DNA of 64,000 nt from Albophoma yamanashiensis (lineage: Eukaryota; Ascomycota; Sordariomycetes; Hypocreales; Ophiocordycipitaceae). The notes beneath the pieces were generated by a model that worked only from the letters and a program-made list of their open reading frames with translations, was not told where the DNA came from and searched no databases. This document shows positions 10,594 to 19,675 of the stretch, in pieces. Position 1 is the stretch's first letter. Each line of letters begins with the position of its first letter. A program made the position numbers and the translations under genes. The stretch spans positions 5,924 through 69,923 of the forward strand of contig BCKH01000003.1 in assembly GCA_001600555.1 (NCBI GenBank), read 5' to 3'.

Positions 10594-11641
10594 TGCGTGT
10601 GAGAGCAATTACCTGCAAAGCGTCGGTCCCCAGCACGTCGCCCGCTTGGGTTGCTCCGAGCAGGCCTTGCCAGATGCTTGTGATTGCATGGAACCACCAT
10701 GTCGTGGAAATATGCACATGCAATCTCATGGTTGCAACCGTAAGTTCATGATGTTCACGATCGGATGTTGTGTTTCGTTTGTTAAAAAAATCCTTTTGGG
10801 GTAGAGGTACGGTACCGAGGTACCAGAGGCAGCCATTAGTGTTAGGCAGCGATATGTGGGACGTAATCAGGTGCCAGTTGGCATGCCCGGAGGTTACGAG
10901 GACCTTGATAGCTGCCAAGAAGCCTGGATTCCCCCCCCGAAGGACAGACCAAGTTTGTTTCGCATGAAAGAAGAACCCTAGCCTTTGGCTAGGAGTAGCG
11001 CATTTCGGGTAGGACGATACTAGCGTTTCGGCGACGGGATTGTATGGGTAGGTATGGGAAGACGTGGCCTGGTAGCTGCTGAGATGGATCTACGGGCATC
11101 CCTTTCGTCGCGACTGCATGCTTGTAGCGCGGTGGTACTCCATAAGCATCTGGATTGGTCATTGCATCGTATCCAAAGCATTGGCGTTTGCGACGTCATG
11201 GCCCTGCTCAATCTGCTGCGATGGGCTGGGTGCAGCTGCCGGGTGCTGGCTGAAAAGCTACCTGCAGATGCAGCTAGCCACAGTTTCCTCTGCATCCACC
11301 CTGTGCCGTGATTGCGCTTCAAGTTTGCAACGCAATGTACTTGACGGATCCCAATAGGGCGACCGACATGCAACATCTCGTAATGAGTTTGTCCCTCGGC
11401 AGCTCTCGGCCTATAGACGCGGCTCGCTGGATCACGAGAGGAGTATAACTGTCTTGGGGGCGCGAGGATTCGCCGGCATGAAGCTCGAGATCCAAGAGGC
11501 ATAAATACCCCAGATGCGCCAGAGACTCTCTGGCATTGGGCCTCGCAGTCGCTCACTGTCATCGCTGATCCTCCTCGTTGATAGCCAATCTCGCTCACTT
11601 GTCGTAAAATCCCCGTCCTTTTAAGGTCTTGGTCCTTCAAG
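10594..11641. promoter_or_regulatory. Divergent region between the methyltransferase and amidinotransferase genes
   Basis: About 1 kb lies between the two divergent genes. A TATA-like ATAAATA at 11501-11507 stands about 140 bp before the amidinotransferase ATG. The final 60 bp are pyrimidine-rich, as in fungal 5'UTRs. No coding content is recognised. Confidence 0.4.
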
Positions 11642-12718
11642 ATGGTTGCAGACAGCAAGCCTCTCGTGTCCGCGGACGACGAGTGGTCGCCACTCAAGGC
11701 CGTCATCGTGGGTCGCGCAGAGCATTCCGCCTTTCCGTCGGAACCTCAGCACATGATTGATGCCACCATGCCCGAGGAGCACGCCGCCAACTTCAAGCGC
11801 GAGCCGTCGAACCCCTTCCCGGCGGACATCTTGGCCAAAGCTCAGGCGGAACTGGACAACTTTGCGTCTGTACTTGAAGAGCTAGGCATCTGCGTGTACC
11901 GCCCCAAGAAGTTTGACTGGCTCAAGGTGGGCGGGTACACGGGTGCCATGCCCCGGGATGGACTGATGACCGTCGGCAAGACCCTCATCGAGGCGCCGTT
12001 TGCTTGGCGCTGCCGTCGTCACGAAATCCAGCTAGGGTACTCTGACATCCTGGACGAGCTCAGTCGCAGCGGCTCTTCCCGAATCTGCCGGGCCCCCCTC
12101 ATCATCGGGCAAGACACGCTGTACGATGGCGTCGGCGAGAAGGGTGAGGTGGCGCACGGCAACGGCGGGCACAAATGGGCCATCAACAACAGCAGGCCGG
12201 CCTTTGACACGGCCGACTTCATGCGCTTCGGCAAGACCATCCTTGGACAGCTTAGCCACGTCACCAATCAAAAGGGGGTGGAGTACCTGCAGGCTATGGT
12301 CCCCGACGGCTACACGGTGGAGATTCTTGACACGACGGACGAGCATGCCATGCACATTGACGCCACGATCTTGCCGCTCCGCAAGGGCCTCTTGGTGTAC
12401 AACCCGGGCCGGGTCACGGAGGAGGAGCTGCGACGGCACTCGGTGCTACGTGAATGGGAGCTGCACGCCTACCCGTTCGTACCGCAGCCGCGAGAGAGCC
12501 CCAGCCCGCCAATGTACATGTGCTCGCCGTGGTTGGTCCTAAACGCGCTCAGCATTGACGAGCGGCGCATCATGGTGGAGGCGAGCGACACGCAGTTTGC
12601 GTCGTGGGTGAAGGAAAAGTTTGGTATGGAGCCAATAATGTGTCCTTTCCAGCACGTCAACAGCATCGGCGGCTCGTTTCACTGCGCCACCGTCGACCTC
12701 GTTAGATCGGCCGAGTAA
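11642..12718 (+). CDS. Amidinotransferase (arginine:glycine amidinotransferase family)
   Basis: Members transfer the amidino group of L-arginine to an amine such as glycine through a covalent amidino-cysteine intermediate. This is an intact single exon of 358 residues. Catalytic residues are recognisable: Asp189 or Asp192 in FDTADF, His238 in AMHIDA, and Cys348 in GGSFHC. The 49-residue Asp189-His238 spacing equals that of the vertebrate enzyme (Asp254-His303). The N-terminal DEWSPLKAVIVGRAE strand is also typical. The start is the only upstream ATG in frame, preceded by TTCAAG. There is no targeting peptide, so it is probably cytosolic. A SAM methyltransferase-like gene lies divergently 1 kb away, which recalls guanidinoacetate and creatine chemistry, but that gene appears disrupted and the acceptor here is unknown. 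A role in a specialised metabolite is equally possible. Confidence 0.88.
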   Translation: MVADSKPLVSADDEWSPLKAVIVGRAEHSAFPSEPQHMIDATMPEEHAANFKREPSNPFPADILAKAQAELDNFASVLEELGICVYRPKKFDWLKVGGYTGAMPRDGLMTVGKTLIEAPFAWRCRRHEIQLGYSDILDELSRSGSSRICRAPLIIGQDTLYDGVGEKGEVAHGNGGHKWAINNSRPAFDTADFMRFGKTILGQLSHVTNQKGVEYLQAMVPDGYTVEILDTTDEHAMHIDATILPLRKGLLVYNPGRVTEEELRRHSVLREWELHAYPFVPQPRESPSPPMYMCSPWLVLNALSIDERRIMVEASDTQFASWVKEKFGMEPIMCPFQHVNSIGGSFHCATVDLVRSAE

Positions 12719-13563
12719 GGCGTAGTGTGACACTGGACAGGAATTTGCGAGCGCTTTCTGGACAGATGTTAGAAAATTAGTACGTAGATTGAATCTTTAC
12801 TATTGCGTCGGAGAAGATGACTGACTTGATGGATGTAGCGAGCGGACCAGGACGCAATGCGCGCGTGCGAGTGGCCAACTTGAGCATCTGTCCTGTGATT
12901 ACTCGTGAAATATTAGCCAAGCGAGCTTTGATTGACACCTGCCACCTTCTATAGATGAAACGATATGAATACGAATAGGGGTTGCCGGCAAGTAGCCTTC
13001 ACGAGCACTCCGTACTACGCAACGTACTACTATACTGCGTGCGTACTCGTAGGGAGCAACTGGGCAGCCCACTGACCGGTAGATTCTCCACCGACCATGC
13101 AAGCATTTCTGGAGCCAATGTTAAGGTCCTTTTGGCTAGCATTACCGGTGTGCTTCCTCTGCATGCTAGCGTTCTGCAGCCAGTGAGCAAGGCCCACTAA
13201 TTTGTACTGTCAACGAACCGGTGAATTTCTAGCCAGGAGCTGGGCGGGTCGGTCCCCAAGGGACATACAATACGTATCTACGTACGGAGTAGTAGACTAT
13301 TTATCAAGGAAGGATGGTTGAAGCTGCAACACAGGGTCGCGTCACGTTTTGGCTTTGACAAGTATTATTAATTTCTCGCACTCGCATCCACAACTACACT
13401 CATCGCAAGTTGGGGCCGGTGAAAGATTCGCAGTGACTGGCGATAGTCAGACCGTGCAGAAGCCGCGAATACAGAACACGACGGATGGCATGTCGTCAGC
13501 GAAACGATACCTGCTCAAAACAGTGACAGATAGGTAGAGAGGGCTGCAGATTCCATCGCGGCG
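12719..13563. other. Gap: no gene recognised; two GTACGGAGT-type motifs
   Basis: This is the 3' flank of the amidinotransferase gene. ACTCCGTAC at 13007-13015 (reverse complement) and GTACGGAGTA at 13282-13291 are copies of the intergenic motif also found at 6477 and 47633. I see no open frame with recognisable content. Confidence 0.35.
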
Positions 13564-14392
13564 CTAATTGCTCCGTGCGTAGGGGGCTGGGAGCCTCCAG
13601 GCTCGTAGCAGGTTGGCGACGGGAATGGCGAGATTGCCATTGGCCCCGGTCATCTCGGTCGTGTCCTCGTGGCCCGCTGCCATCTTCCGCGAGCAATACA
13701 GATGCACGATTCGATCGTCGGCAAACCCAACGATGCCGACGGCGTTGTGATGGTTGTTATACCTTCGCAGTTCAGGCTCGACTGCCGTGATCCCAACGGC
13801 GCTCGCGGACGTGACCTTTCTTTCGCCACCACAGCGAGAGGTCAATGTCGTAGATTGAGCGAGCAATCGACAAAGATTCCGTCGCTTGACGCTGCGTAGG
13901 CCACGAAGAAGCCCGACGGACCAATCATCTCGCAAGTCTGGCTTTGAAACACGCGCGGCCGTCCCATGAGCCCGCATTTTGGCGTGAGCGTCGCGATAGC
14001 TCTCGCCGAAGTGCCGGGAAGAGCCACACGTCATTTTGAGTTCTGGCTGTCTCGACGGATTCCGACTAGGACCAGCTAGTCAGGTCAGCGAGCGGTAGTA
14101 GTCACGGTGTTCGTCTTAGGCTGGCACGTACAACCTCGGCCGTTGTCGCTAGCGGCTTCTCGCACAAGACATGCTTTCTGGCATCCATGGCAGCCTGCCA
14201 TCGATTGGGCAGCATGTACACTCGCCGCAGATACAAAGACAAACAGCCTGAAAGACAAACAGCCTGCGCCGAACTGTCCTGCCTCAGGAGATCGTCAAAG
14301 TGTTGATAGACGGCGACTCCCCACCCCCCGAAATGGCCCCTCGCCCATTGTCTCTCCGCCAGGACCTGCGAGTTGACACTCCTACAGAGCAA
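13564..14392 (-). pseudogene. Gfo/Idh/MocA oxidoreductase relic (inositol 2-dehydrogenase-like)
   Basis: Family members are NAD(P)-dependent sugar/inositol dehydrogenases. Similarity is spread over all three minus-strand frames. One frame (about 14392-14130) carries VYQHFDDLLRQDSSAQAV and the core motif HVLCEKPLAT. A second (about 14034-13950) has SYRDAHAKMRAH. A third (13975-13845) has FQSQTCEMIGPSGFFVAYAA and GIFVDCS, with YDIDLSLWW displaced into another frame. The rest returns in HNAVGIVGFADDRIVHLYCS and MAAGHEDTTEMTGANGNLAI. At least three frameshifts, no intact N-terminal Rossmann start and an internal 16-bp tandem duplication show that it is dead. The order of pieces is preserved, so decay has been by point changes and small indels. 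Confidence 0.75.
14235..14266. repeat. 16-bp tandem duplication
   Basis: AAAGACAAACAGCCTG is repeated head to tail without a spacer, inside the Gfo/Idh relic. A 16-bp duplication shifts the frame by one base and is one visible cause of its inactivation. Confidence 0.8.
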
Positions 14393-14887
14393 AGGTAATC
14401 GAGCGGTGACGGGTCTCTGGCTATATACAAGCCGAGCATCTCCTTCTCCAAGGCGTCATCCGGATTCTTCAATCCAATACTCAGGCTCACGCTCGGCCAA
14501 GAGCGATTGACGCTGATGAAACAAAAACCTCGCTGGGGCAAAACGGGGACAATGCGGGAGTGGCTTGAGCACCGAGATCTCTAAATGCACGAGGCAACTT
14601 TCTCCTACCAAACCCCGGCCTTCCACAACGGGCAATTGCCTATTCTGCTGAGCTTGCTCAAGCATCAAGGTGGCAATATCAGGCAATTCCATGGAACTCT
14701 GCTTTGAAGTGCTGTGATGTCAACAGAGCGCCGCTAAAGAAGACGCCCTTTTCTCAGCGAATTTCAATTTCTGTTCGATCTGCCACACTATGAGTACATA
14801 TGTACATATAGTGTTTGGAAGATGCCCAGTCGTGCAAAACACTACTAGCGGCCGAGTGCCCCATCCAAGCCCAAGCCCAAGCACTCT

Positions 14888-16340
14888 TCAGGCTTCTCTG
14901 AACGTCCCTATAAGCCACGCACGATCATCTTCTGTCTCCATCAGAATTCCTGGCAAGGCCTCTCGCTCTGCGTCATCGTTGAGCTTATACCCGCACGTGG
15001 CAATGCCTGATGATCGGAATCGTGGAAACATGCGATAGCGCTGTCCAACAGAGATGCAAAAACAGCTACAGGATGCCGTATTTGTGAGCTATCTGTGATG
15101 TCTTCCGAGCAGGACCTACCTTGGGTAGGGTGGGGTCGTAGCACATGAGCAGCGGCTGGGCCAGCATGCTGTGAACGACCACGATGACTTGAGCAAGGGG
15201 AAATTTGCTCAGCACGGCTTCACGGTCAGTCGGATGCAGAAGGAAACATGAATTACAATGGTGAGGCTGAGGGACAGAATGTCGAGGAAGACCTCTCCAA
15301 GAGTTCCATGAAGGCGATGGGAAGAAAGGACGCTGGCCTAGAACGCAACCAACCTCTGTCACAGTCCGCCAGCCCTGGGTAATGTTCTTTCGTGTGATGG
15401 CTTTAGCTGAAGCAGAACTGAACCCAACTTGGCGCAGTTGACTACCGCTCGGTTAGCCTGGGCATCGTCGTCGATGGGTGTGAAAGACCGGTCCACAAGA
15501 TCGTGCTCCAGAGACGTCTTGATCGGCCGCTGGCTGAACACGGCCATCGTCACTTCTTGGCGGAGCTCGATACAAAAGGCCGCCTGGCGCAGGCGGCTGA
15601 TAGTGGAGGGACCATGCGCATTCATGAATACCTGAATACCGAAGAGGTATCCTTAATTATTGGTTCCCCAAGAACGGTACTGAAGTCGGAATCAATTCGT
15701 AATTCACGGGACAAATCGCCTCCAGAGGCTGTGGAGAGTGGTGCCTTCAAGCTCTTCCAATGCCCTCAGTAGAATGATGGTGGCTTGCAAGTTGTCATCC
15801 GGCGGGCGCCTGCGAGTCGTTGGAGATTCCTTTCCAAGTGTTGCAGACAGTACTCGTGATATTGGTGTGAGATCCACTGATTGAAGTGTTGCCTTTCAAG
15901 CTCAGACGTCGGCTAGAAAGTGTAAATATGGCGTTGAGCAGCGTGGAACACGCCATTGCTTTGCGCAGCACATCGAAGGTAAAATACCTCCTTGTGTAAC
16001 ATTCGCCTAGTTGCGCATGTCCTCAGGATAGTACTTCATTAGCTTGGCTTCTCGCCAACTGTCCAGCGGAAAAGCCCTGTGCAACGGCGAAGCATTTGTC
16101 TCTGACAGGCGAAGCCCAGATCCGAGAGGAATCGTCAACAAAACACGCCGGTTTATATCCTAGTACCTGAACTCTGTAATCTGTCTTCGGTGAGGCGAGA
16201 TCGGTCTGAAGAAATATGTTATCTCCATCATGCAGTGCGGCTCGGCCTCCTCCTTGGCCGACGAGGGGGCTTTCCGTATATTATCCTTGCCGCTAGGTCT
16301 GGGACTAGGGTCTTTACAGTCGTCATAGAGATCTTCGACA
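14888..16340 (-). pseudogene. Fungal C6 transcription-factor relic (ARCA-like, Fungal_trans_2 region)
   Basis: The order of pieces along the minus strand matches the C-terminal regulatory region of ARCA-type Zn2Cys6 activators. The pieces are: PLDSWREAKLMKYY; RRYFTFDVLRKAM; CSTLLNAIFTLSSRRLS; a frame change to QWISHQYHEYCLQHLE; ATIILLRALEELEG; a stop-containing stretch; RLRQAAFCIELRQEVTMAVF with SFTPIDDDAQANRAVV; another frame with VIVVVHSMLAQPLLMCYD; and a last block REALPGILMETEDDRAW ending at TGA 14890-14888. Some breaks may be introns, but stops and frame changes inside conserved blocks show decay. No Zn2Cys6 DNA-binding motif is visible upstream (16.3-17.6 kb), so the N-terminus is lost or unrecognisable. 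Family assignment rests on motif memory. Confidence 0.6.
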
Positions 16341-17614
16341 TTCTGGGTTCAGACTGTCAATAGAGAGTGAGAGTGGGTTTCATCAAATATGGACAGATGG
16401 CGTGACCACTGGCATAGATTCAGCACTCATACCTCGCTGCGGGTACTCCGCCCAACGGTGATAATTGGAACTTGGCGACCTTGTTGTATTGCATTATTAG
16501 TACTAGCGGTCAGGCAAAGATAGCGAAGACCGAGTGTCGGTTTGGGCAGGATATAGTTTGAATCGCACATTCAAGCCGCGTTCACAGTTCTCCCTATTAA
16601 TGTGCATCGAATGCAACTTACAAGTCGCCTTCCCTCGAAGCCTGGAGCTTATTAGTTCTCCATTCAAACTTCAAATGCCTCCTGCGACATCCCTAAAGCG
16701 TCAAGCCTTAGCGACAACCTGCGCTCGATTCAAGGCAAGTTGGCTGGACAATTGAAATACCGAAGCCAGAATCCTTTCCCCAGGCTCTACTAAACTATAT
16801 ACCGCGTCATGTATCAAATAATGACTAAAAATTACCTGAATATAACATAAATGCTAGGGAAGGAGGACCTGACCGAACCAGGAACGCGACGGATACATCT
16901 ACGGCTCTGGCCATGTGAGCTCACTTCACTATTCCTGAAAAAAGTCCATATGGCTTTGTCGGAGAAGGTAAAGTAAGAATAGGCACTGGGGCGTTTGCAA
17001 GCACGAGTATGGCCTTGATTGTCCTGATTCAGAAGTCTTGCACTGGCTCGGCCGAGGTTCCACCTCATGGAGAGTAGTGAGATCTCGACCGGGAGACGGG
17101 CCACGCTAGCTCAAATTGCCGAATCGGTCCGCTCACAGGCCAGGTACGCAAAGTCTGCCGAGCGAGGTGCGGTACCATGCGACTTGATCAAAATATGTTG
17201 AGCTCGTTACGTAGAGCGGCTTGAAGCTTCCTTGTTGCAAGAGTGCGGCAAGCGAATGGATTGAGCGGATCACGACGCAAGGCACGCCAAACACGTCGTT
17301 TCGGCCAGGATTGAGCCGTCGACGAAGTTCCTGCTGTTGGAAACCAAAAGACGTGCTCCTTCCGCTTCTCCGAATTCAGTAAATACGAGAACCTTCAAAC
17401 AATCAATCCACAGCCGATACGACGTGTTTAAGACAACCCTTTTGGGTTCAAGAGCGAAAGTAGGTCAATTTGAGTTGCTCTTAGGCGTTCTAGCCCAACA
17501 CATGGCGAATATTTAAAGAGTGTAAGCCAATTGGATATGAAAGAGCACGCGACGAGCTTCCATCGTTCGCGCACTTTGCTGCCTTAGGGCTGCGGAGGGT
17601 CTCAGGCTGGATAC
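16341..17614. other. Gap: no gene recognised
   Basis: This is AT-richer sequence with a 90-codon minus-strand frame (17104-16832) that matches nothing I know. It may include decayed N-terminal sequence of the adjacent regulator relic and the 3' flank of nmt1. Confidence 0.3.
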
Positions 17615-18807
17615 TCAAGCCTTCACTGCCGGCAGAAGCCTCTTGAATCCCCCACTGCAGCAAACGTTCTTCTGCAGCTCAACCATTCGCTTCTGGTCGC
17701 CGGTTGGGTCAGCAGACTCGGGCTCGAGAGCCCAGTCGAGGAACTCGTTGGTGTAGTTGGGCGTAAAGTTGGGGCTCAGGACCTGGAGTCTCTGTCCGTA
17801 CTTGGTGACCTTGTCCCAGTCTCGCTTGACGTTCTTCAGGTCCTGCGAGAAGTAGGCAAAGCTGCGCTCGAAGATTTTCCAGTTGAGCTGCGAGCCCATG
17901 ACCGGTTTGAACTCGACGTACTCCTTCCAGGCGGCGTGGGGGTCGGCGAGGACAAAGTCGGTCGCCTTCTTGACCGCGCGCATGAATGCGCGGACCTTGT
18001 CTGGGTTCTGCGCAATGAATGACTCGTTGCCGATGTAAAGAATCGAGCAGAAACAGCAGCATCCAAGCTCAGCGAGTTCATCGATGCGAAGCATCTGGAC
18101 GTCGGACTTGTCACGGCCTTGAGCGAGCAACCACTCCTCAAGCTCAACCATCTGGACATTCTCAAGACCGATGCCGGCGTCAATCTCGCCGTTGATGATG
18201 GCCTTTGAGACATTCATGCCGCATCTAACGGCGGTGTAGTCGGCAGGCGTCAAACCGTAGTGGGAAGTGAGTTCGTCAATCTGGATCTTGCCAAACTCGC
18301 CGACATAGCCGATGCGCTTGCCCTTGAGAGAGCGGAAGTCGGTGGAGATGCCCGAGTCCTTGAGGTAGACGACGCCGGTAAAAGGCTCGTCGAGGAGACT
18401 GCCAATGGAGAGGACCGGGAAGTCGCGAGCCTTGGCCTATAATCGTGCTTAGATGAGACGTCGTGGAAGAGCATCGAGCCAGCGATTTGTATCTTACAGC
18501 AAGAGTGTGGATCATGGCCTTGAAGCCCAAGTCCACCTTGCCAGTGCCAATAATTTCGGTGACATCCTAGAGTGACTCATCAGCGCAGGCCTACCGCGCT
18601 TCCAAACAACGGTCTATTACACTGGGGTCGTTTGGCTCCAGCAGTGCCACCTTGATGCCCTCCTCCTTGAAGAACCCCTTTGCCTGGGCCAGGTAGAGCG
18701 GCGCATGGTACGGCGTGGCGTGCCTGGGAAAGCGTCAGAAGCTTGACGCTATGCATACGCTCCCTGACCTACCAGTTGGTGAGGAAAGTGATCTTATCCG
18801 TAGACAT
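17615..18807 (-). CDS. nmt1: 4-amino-5-hydroxymethyl-2-methylpyrimidine phosphate synthase (THI5/NMT1)
   Basis: This enzyme makes the pyrimidine half of thiamine from PLP and its own active-site histidine in a single-turnover, iron-dependent reaction in the cytosol. Exons are 18807-18773, 18723-18621, 18566-18498 and 18436-17615, giving 342 residues, the usual family length. It begins MSTDKITFLTNWHATPYHAP, where the WHATPYHAP motif supplies the substrate histidine. VALLEPNDPSD, GTGKVDLGFKAMIHTLA and GYVGEFGKIQIDEL follow, then the hallmark iron-binding CCCFC within ELGCCCFCSILYI. The substrate-binding fold (NMT1/THI5-like) is complete. The start is fixed by the conserved STDKITFLTNW opening. 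The 5'UTR contains a TPP riboswitch (see 18883-18960), so repression by thiamine pyrophosphate through splicing is expected. No gene next to it belongs to the same pathway. Confidence 0.95.
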
Positions 18808-18828
18808 TTTGGTGGATCAAGCGCAGAG

Positions 18829-19047
18829 CTGCAGGAGTCAGTTCACCCGTCATGCAGGAGGGGGGGCATAGGGAGTGCCAAGAAGCATATCCTTTCGCTG
18901 GTATTATCCAGATCAAGTTCACCGGTATTTCTCAGATCAACAGACTCACCGAGCTTGCCAGTGGCGGAGGCCCCGACGAGGCGACCACATTGGTCAAGCA
19001 CGGCTGCGTCGTGTCGAACACCCGGATGCATTCTTGTACTACTTTAC
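18829..19047 (-). other. nmt1 5'UTR intron with two alternative donors and an overlapping uORF
   Basis: The common acceptor is CTGCAG (18834-18829), after a TGAACTGAC branch-like site. The distal donor GTAAAG starts at 19047 and the proximal donor GTGAGT at 18949. An ATG at 19031-19029 lies between them. If the proximal donor is used, the frame from this ATG is joined to exon sequence that reads through the nmt1 ATG in another frame and ends at TAA 18796-18794. If the distal donor is used, this ATG is removed. An unspliced RNA has a 62-codon uORF ending at 18843. A further ATG at 19084-19082 would also open an overlapping uORF if transcription begins upstream of it, so the transcription start site matters. 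Confidence 0.65.
18883..18960 (-). promoter_or_regulatory. TPP riboswitch in the nmt1 5'UTR
   Basis: On the minus strand, upstream of nmt1, the conserved thiamine-pyrophosphate aptamer is clear. CTGAGA lies at 18935-18930, followed by AATACCGG, GAACTTGATCTGGATAATAC and CAGCGAAAGGATATGC (ending at about 18885). These are the pyrimidine-sensing and pyrophosphate-sensing core segments of fungal THI elements. The aptamer sits in a predicted 5'UTR intron that ends at CTGCAG 18834-18829. A proximal donor GTGAGT begins at 18949, within the outer stem region. In Neurospora NMT1 the same arrangement controls alternative splicing; that this copy works the same way is inferred. Confidence 0.93.
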
Positions 19048-19675
19048 CTCGATCTGTAGATAGTTCCATTGCGACAGGTGCCATGGCTCCTTGAAGCTAG
19101 TCGCGTACCAATCAATAGTACGGCCTTTCTGAGGCGGGCGGTGGTTCGTGGATGGTGATGAGCGAAATGTCGATGCCAGGTGGAGATGGGACAGATTACC
19201 CCTCATGTATGGACGCGACGATGGAAATATTATATACTGCGTACTACGTAGGCTCCCAACAGTGACCGAAGTCGGGTCTCCACTTCACGATGCCGTCATT
19301 TGATAGGACAGACCCAGTAGCGATGATTCATGGACGCACATCTCCTTCCTGAATGGCCAATGGGACGATGAAAAGCCGCATTGCATTGAGGGGCTTTGTG
19401 GATATCGACGGCTGGTGTAATCGCGGGCTTCCCGGATGTCGGCTCATGAAAATGAATTGGACGCATTTGCTTTACCGTAAAGCCAGCGGTAGCCGCCTCC
19501 GCTGGCTCGATCGGTGCTAACTGGGAACCCGCAGCTGCGTCTCTCAGTGCTAATGGTAATTATTTACCACTGCGTTCATTTTTGGCCATGTTCAATTCAG
19601 TCCAGGTTGCTACGTACTGGCACCATTGCTCACTACACAAATTCATCTGCTCCGAATCAATGACATAATTGCTGC
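19048..19675. other. nmt1 promoter and downstream flank of the ATPase gene
   Basis: No gene is seen. The stretch should carry the nmt1 promoter (minus strand) and the ATPase 3'UTR and terminator. ATATTATATACTGCG near 19227-19241 is TATA-like. I cannot place the start of transcription. Confidence 0.35.
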
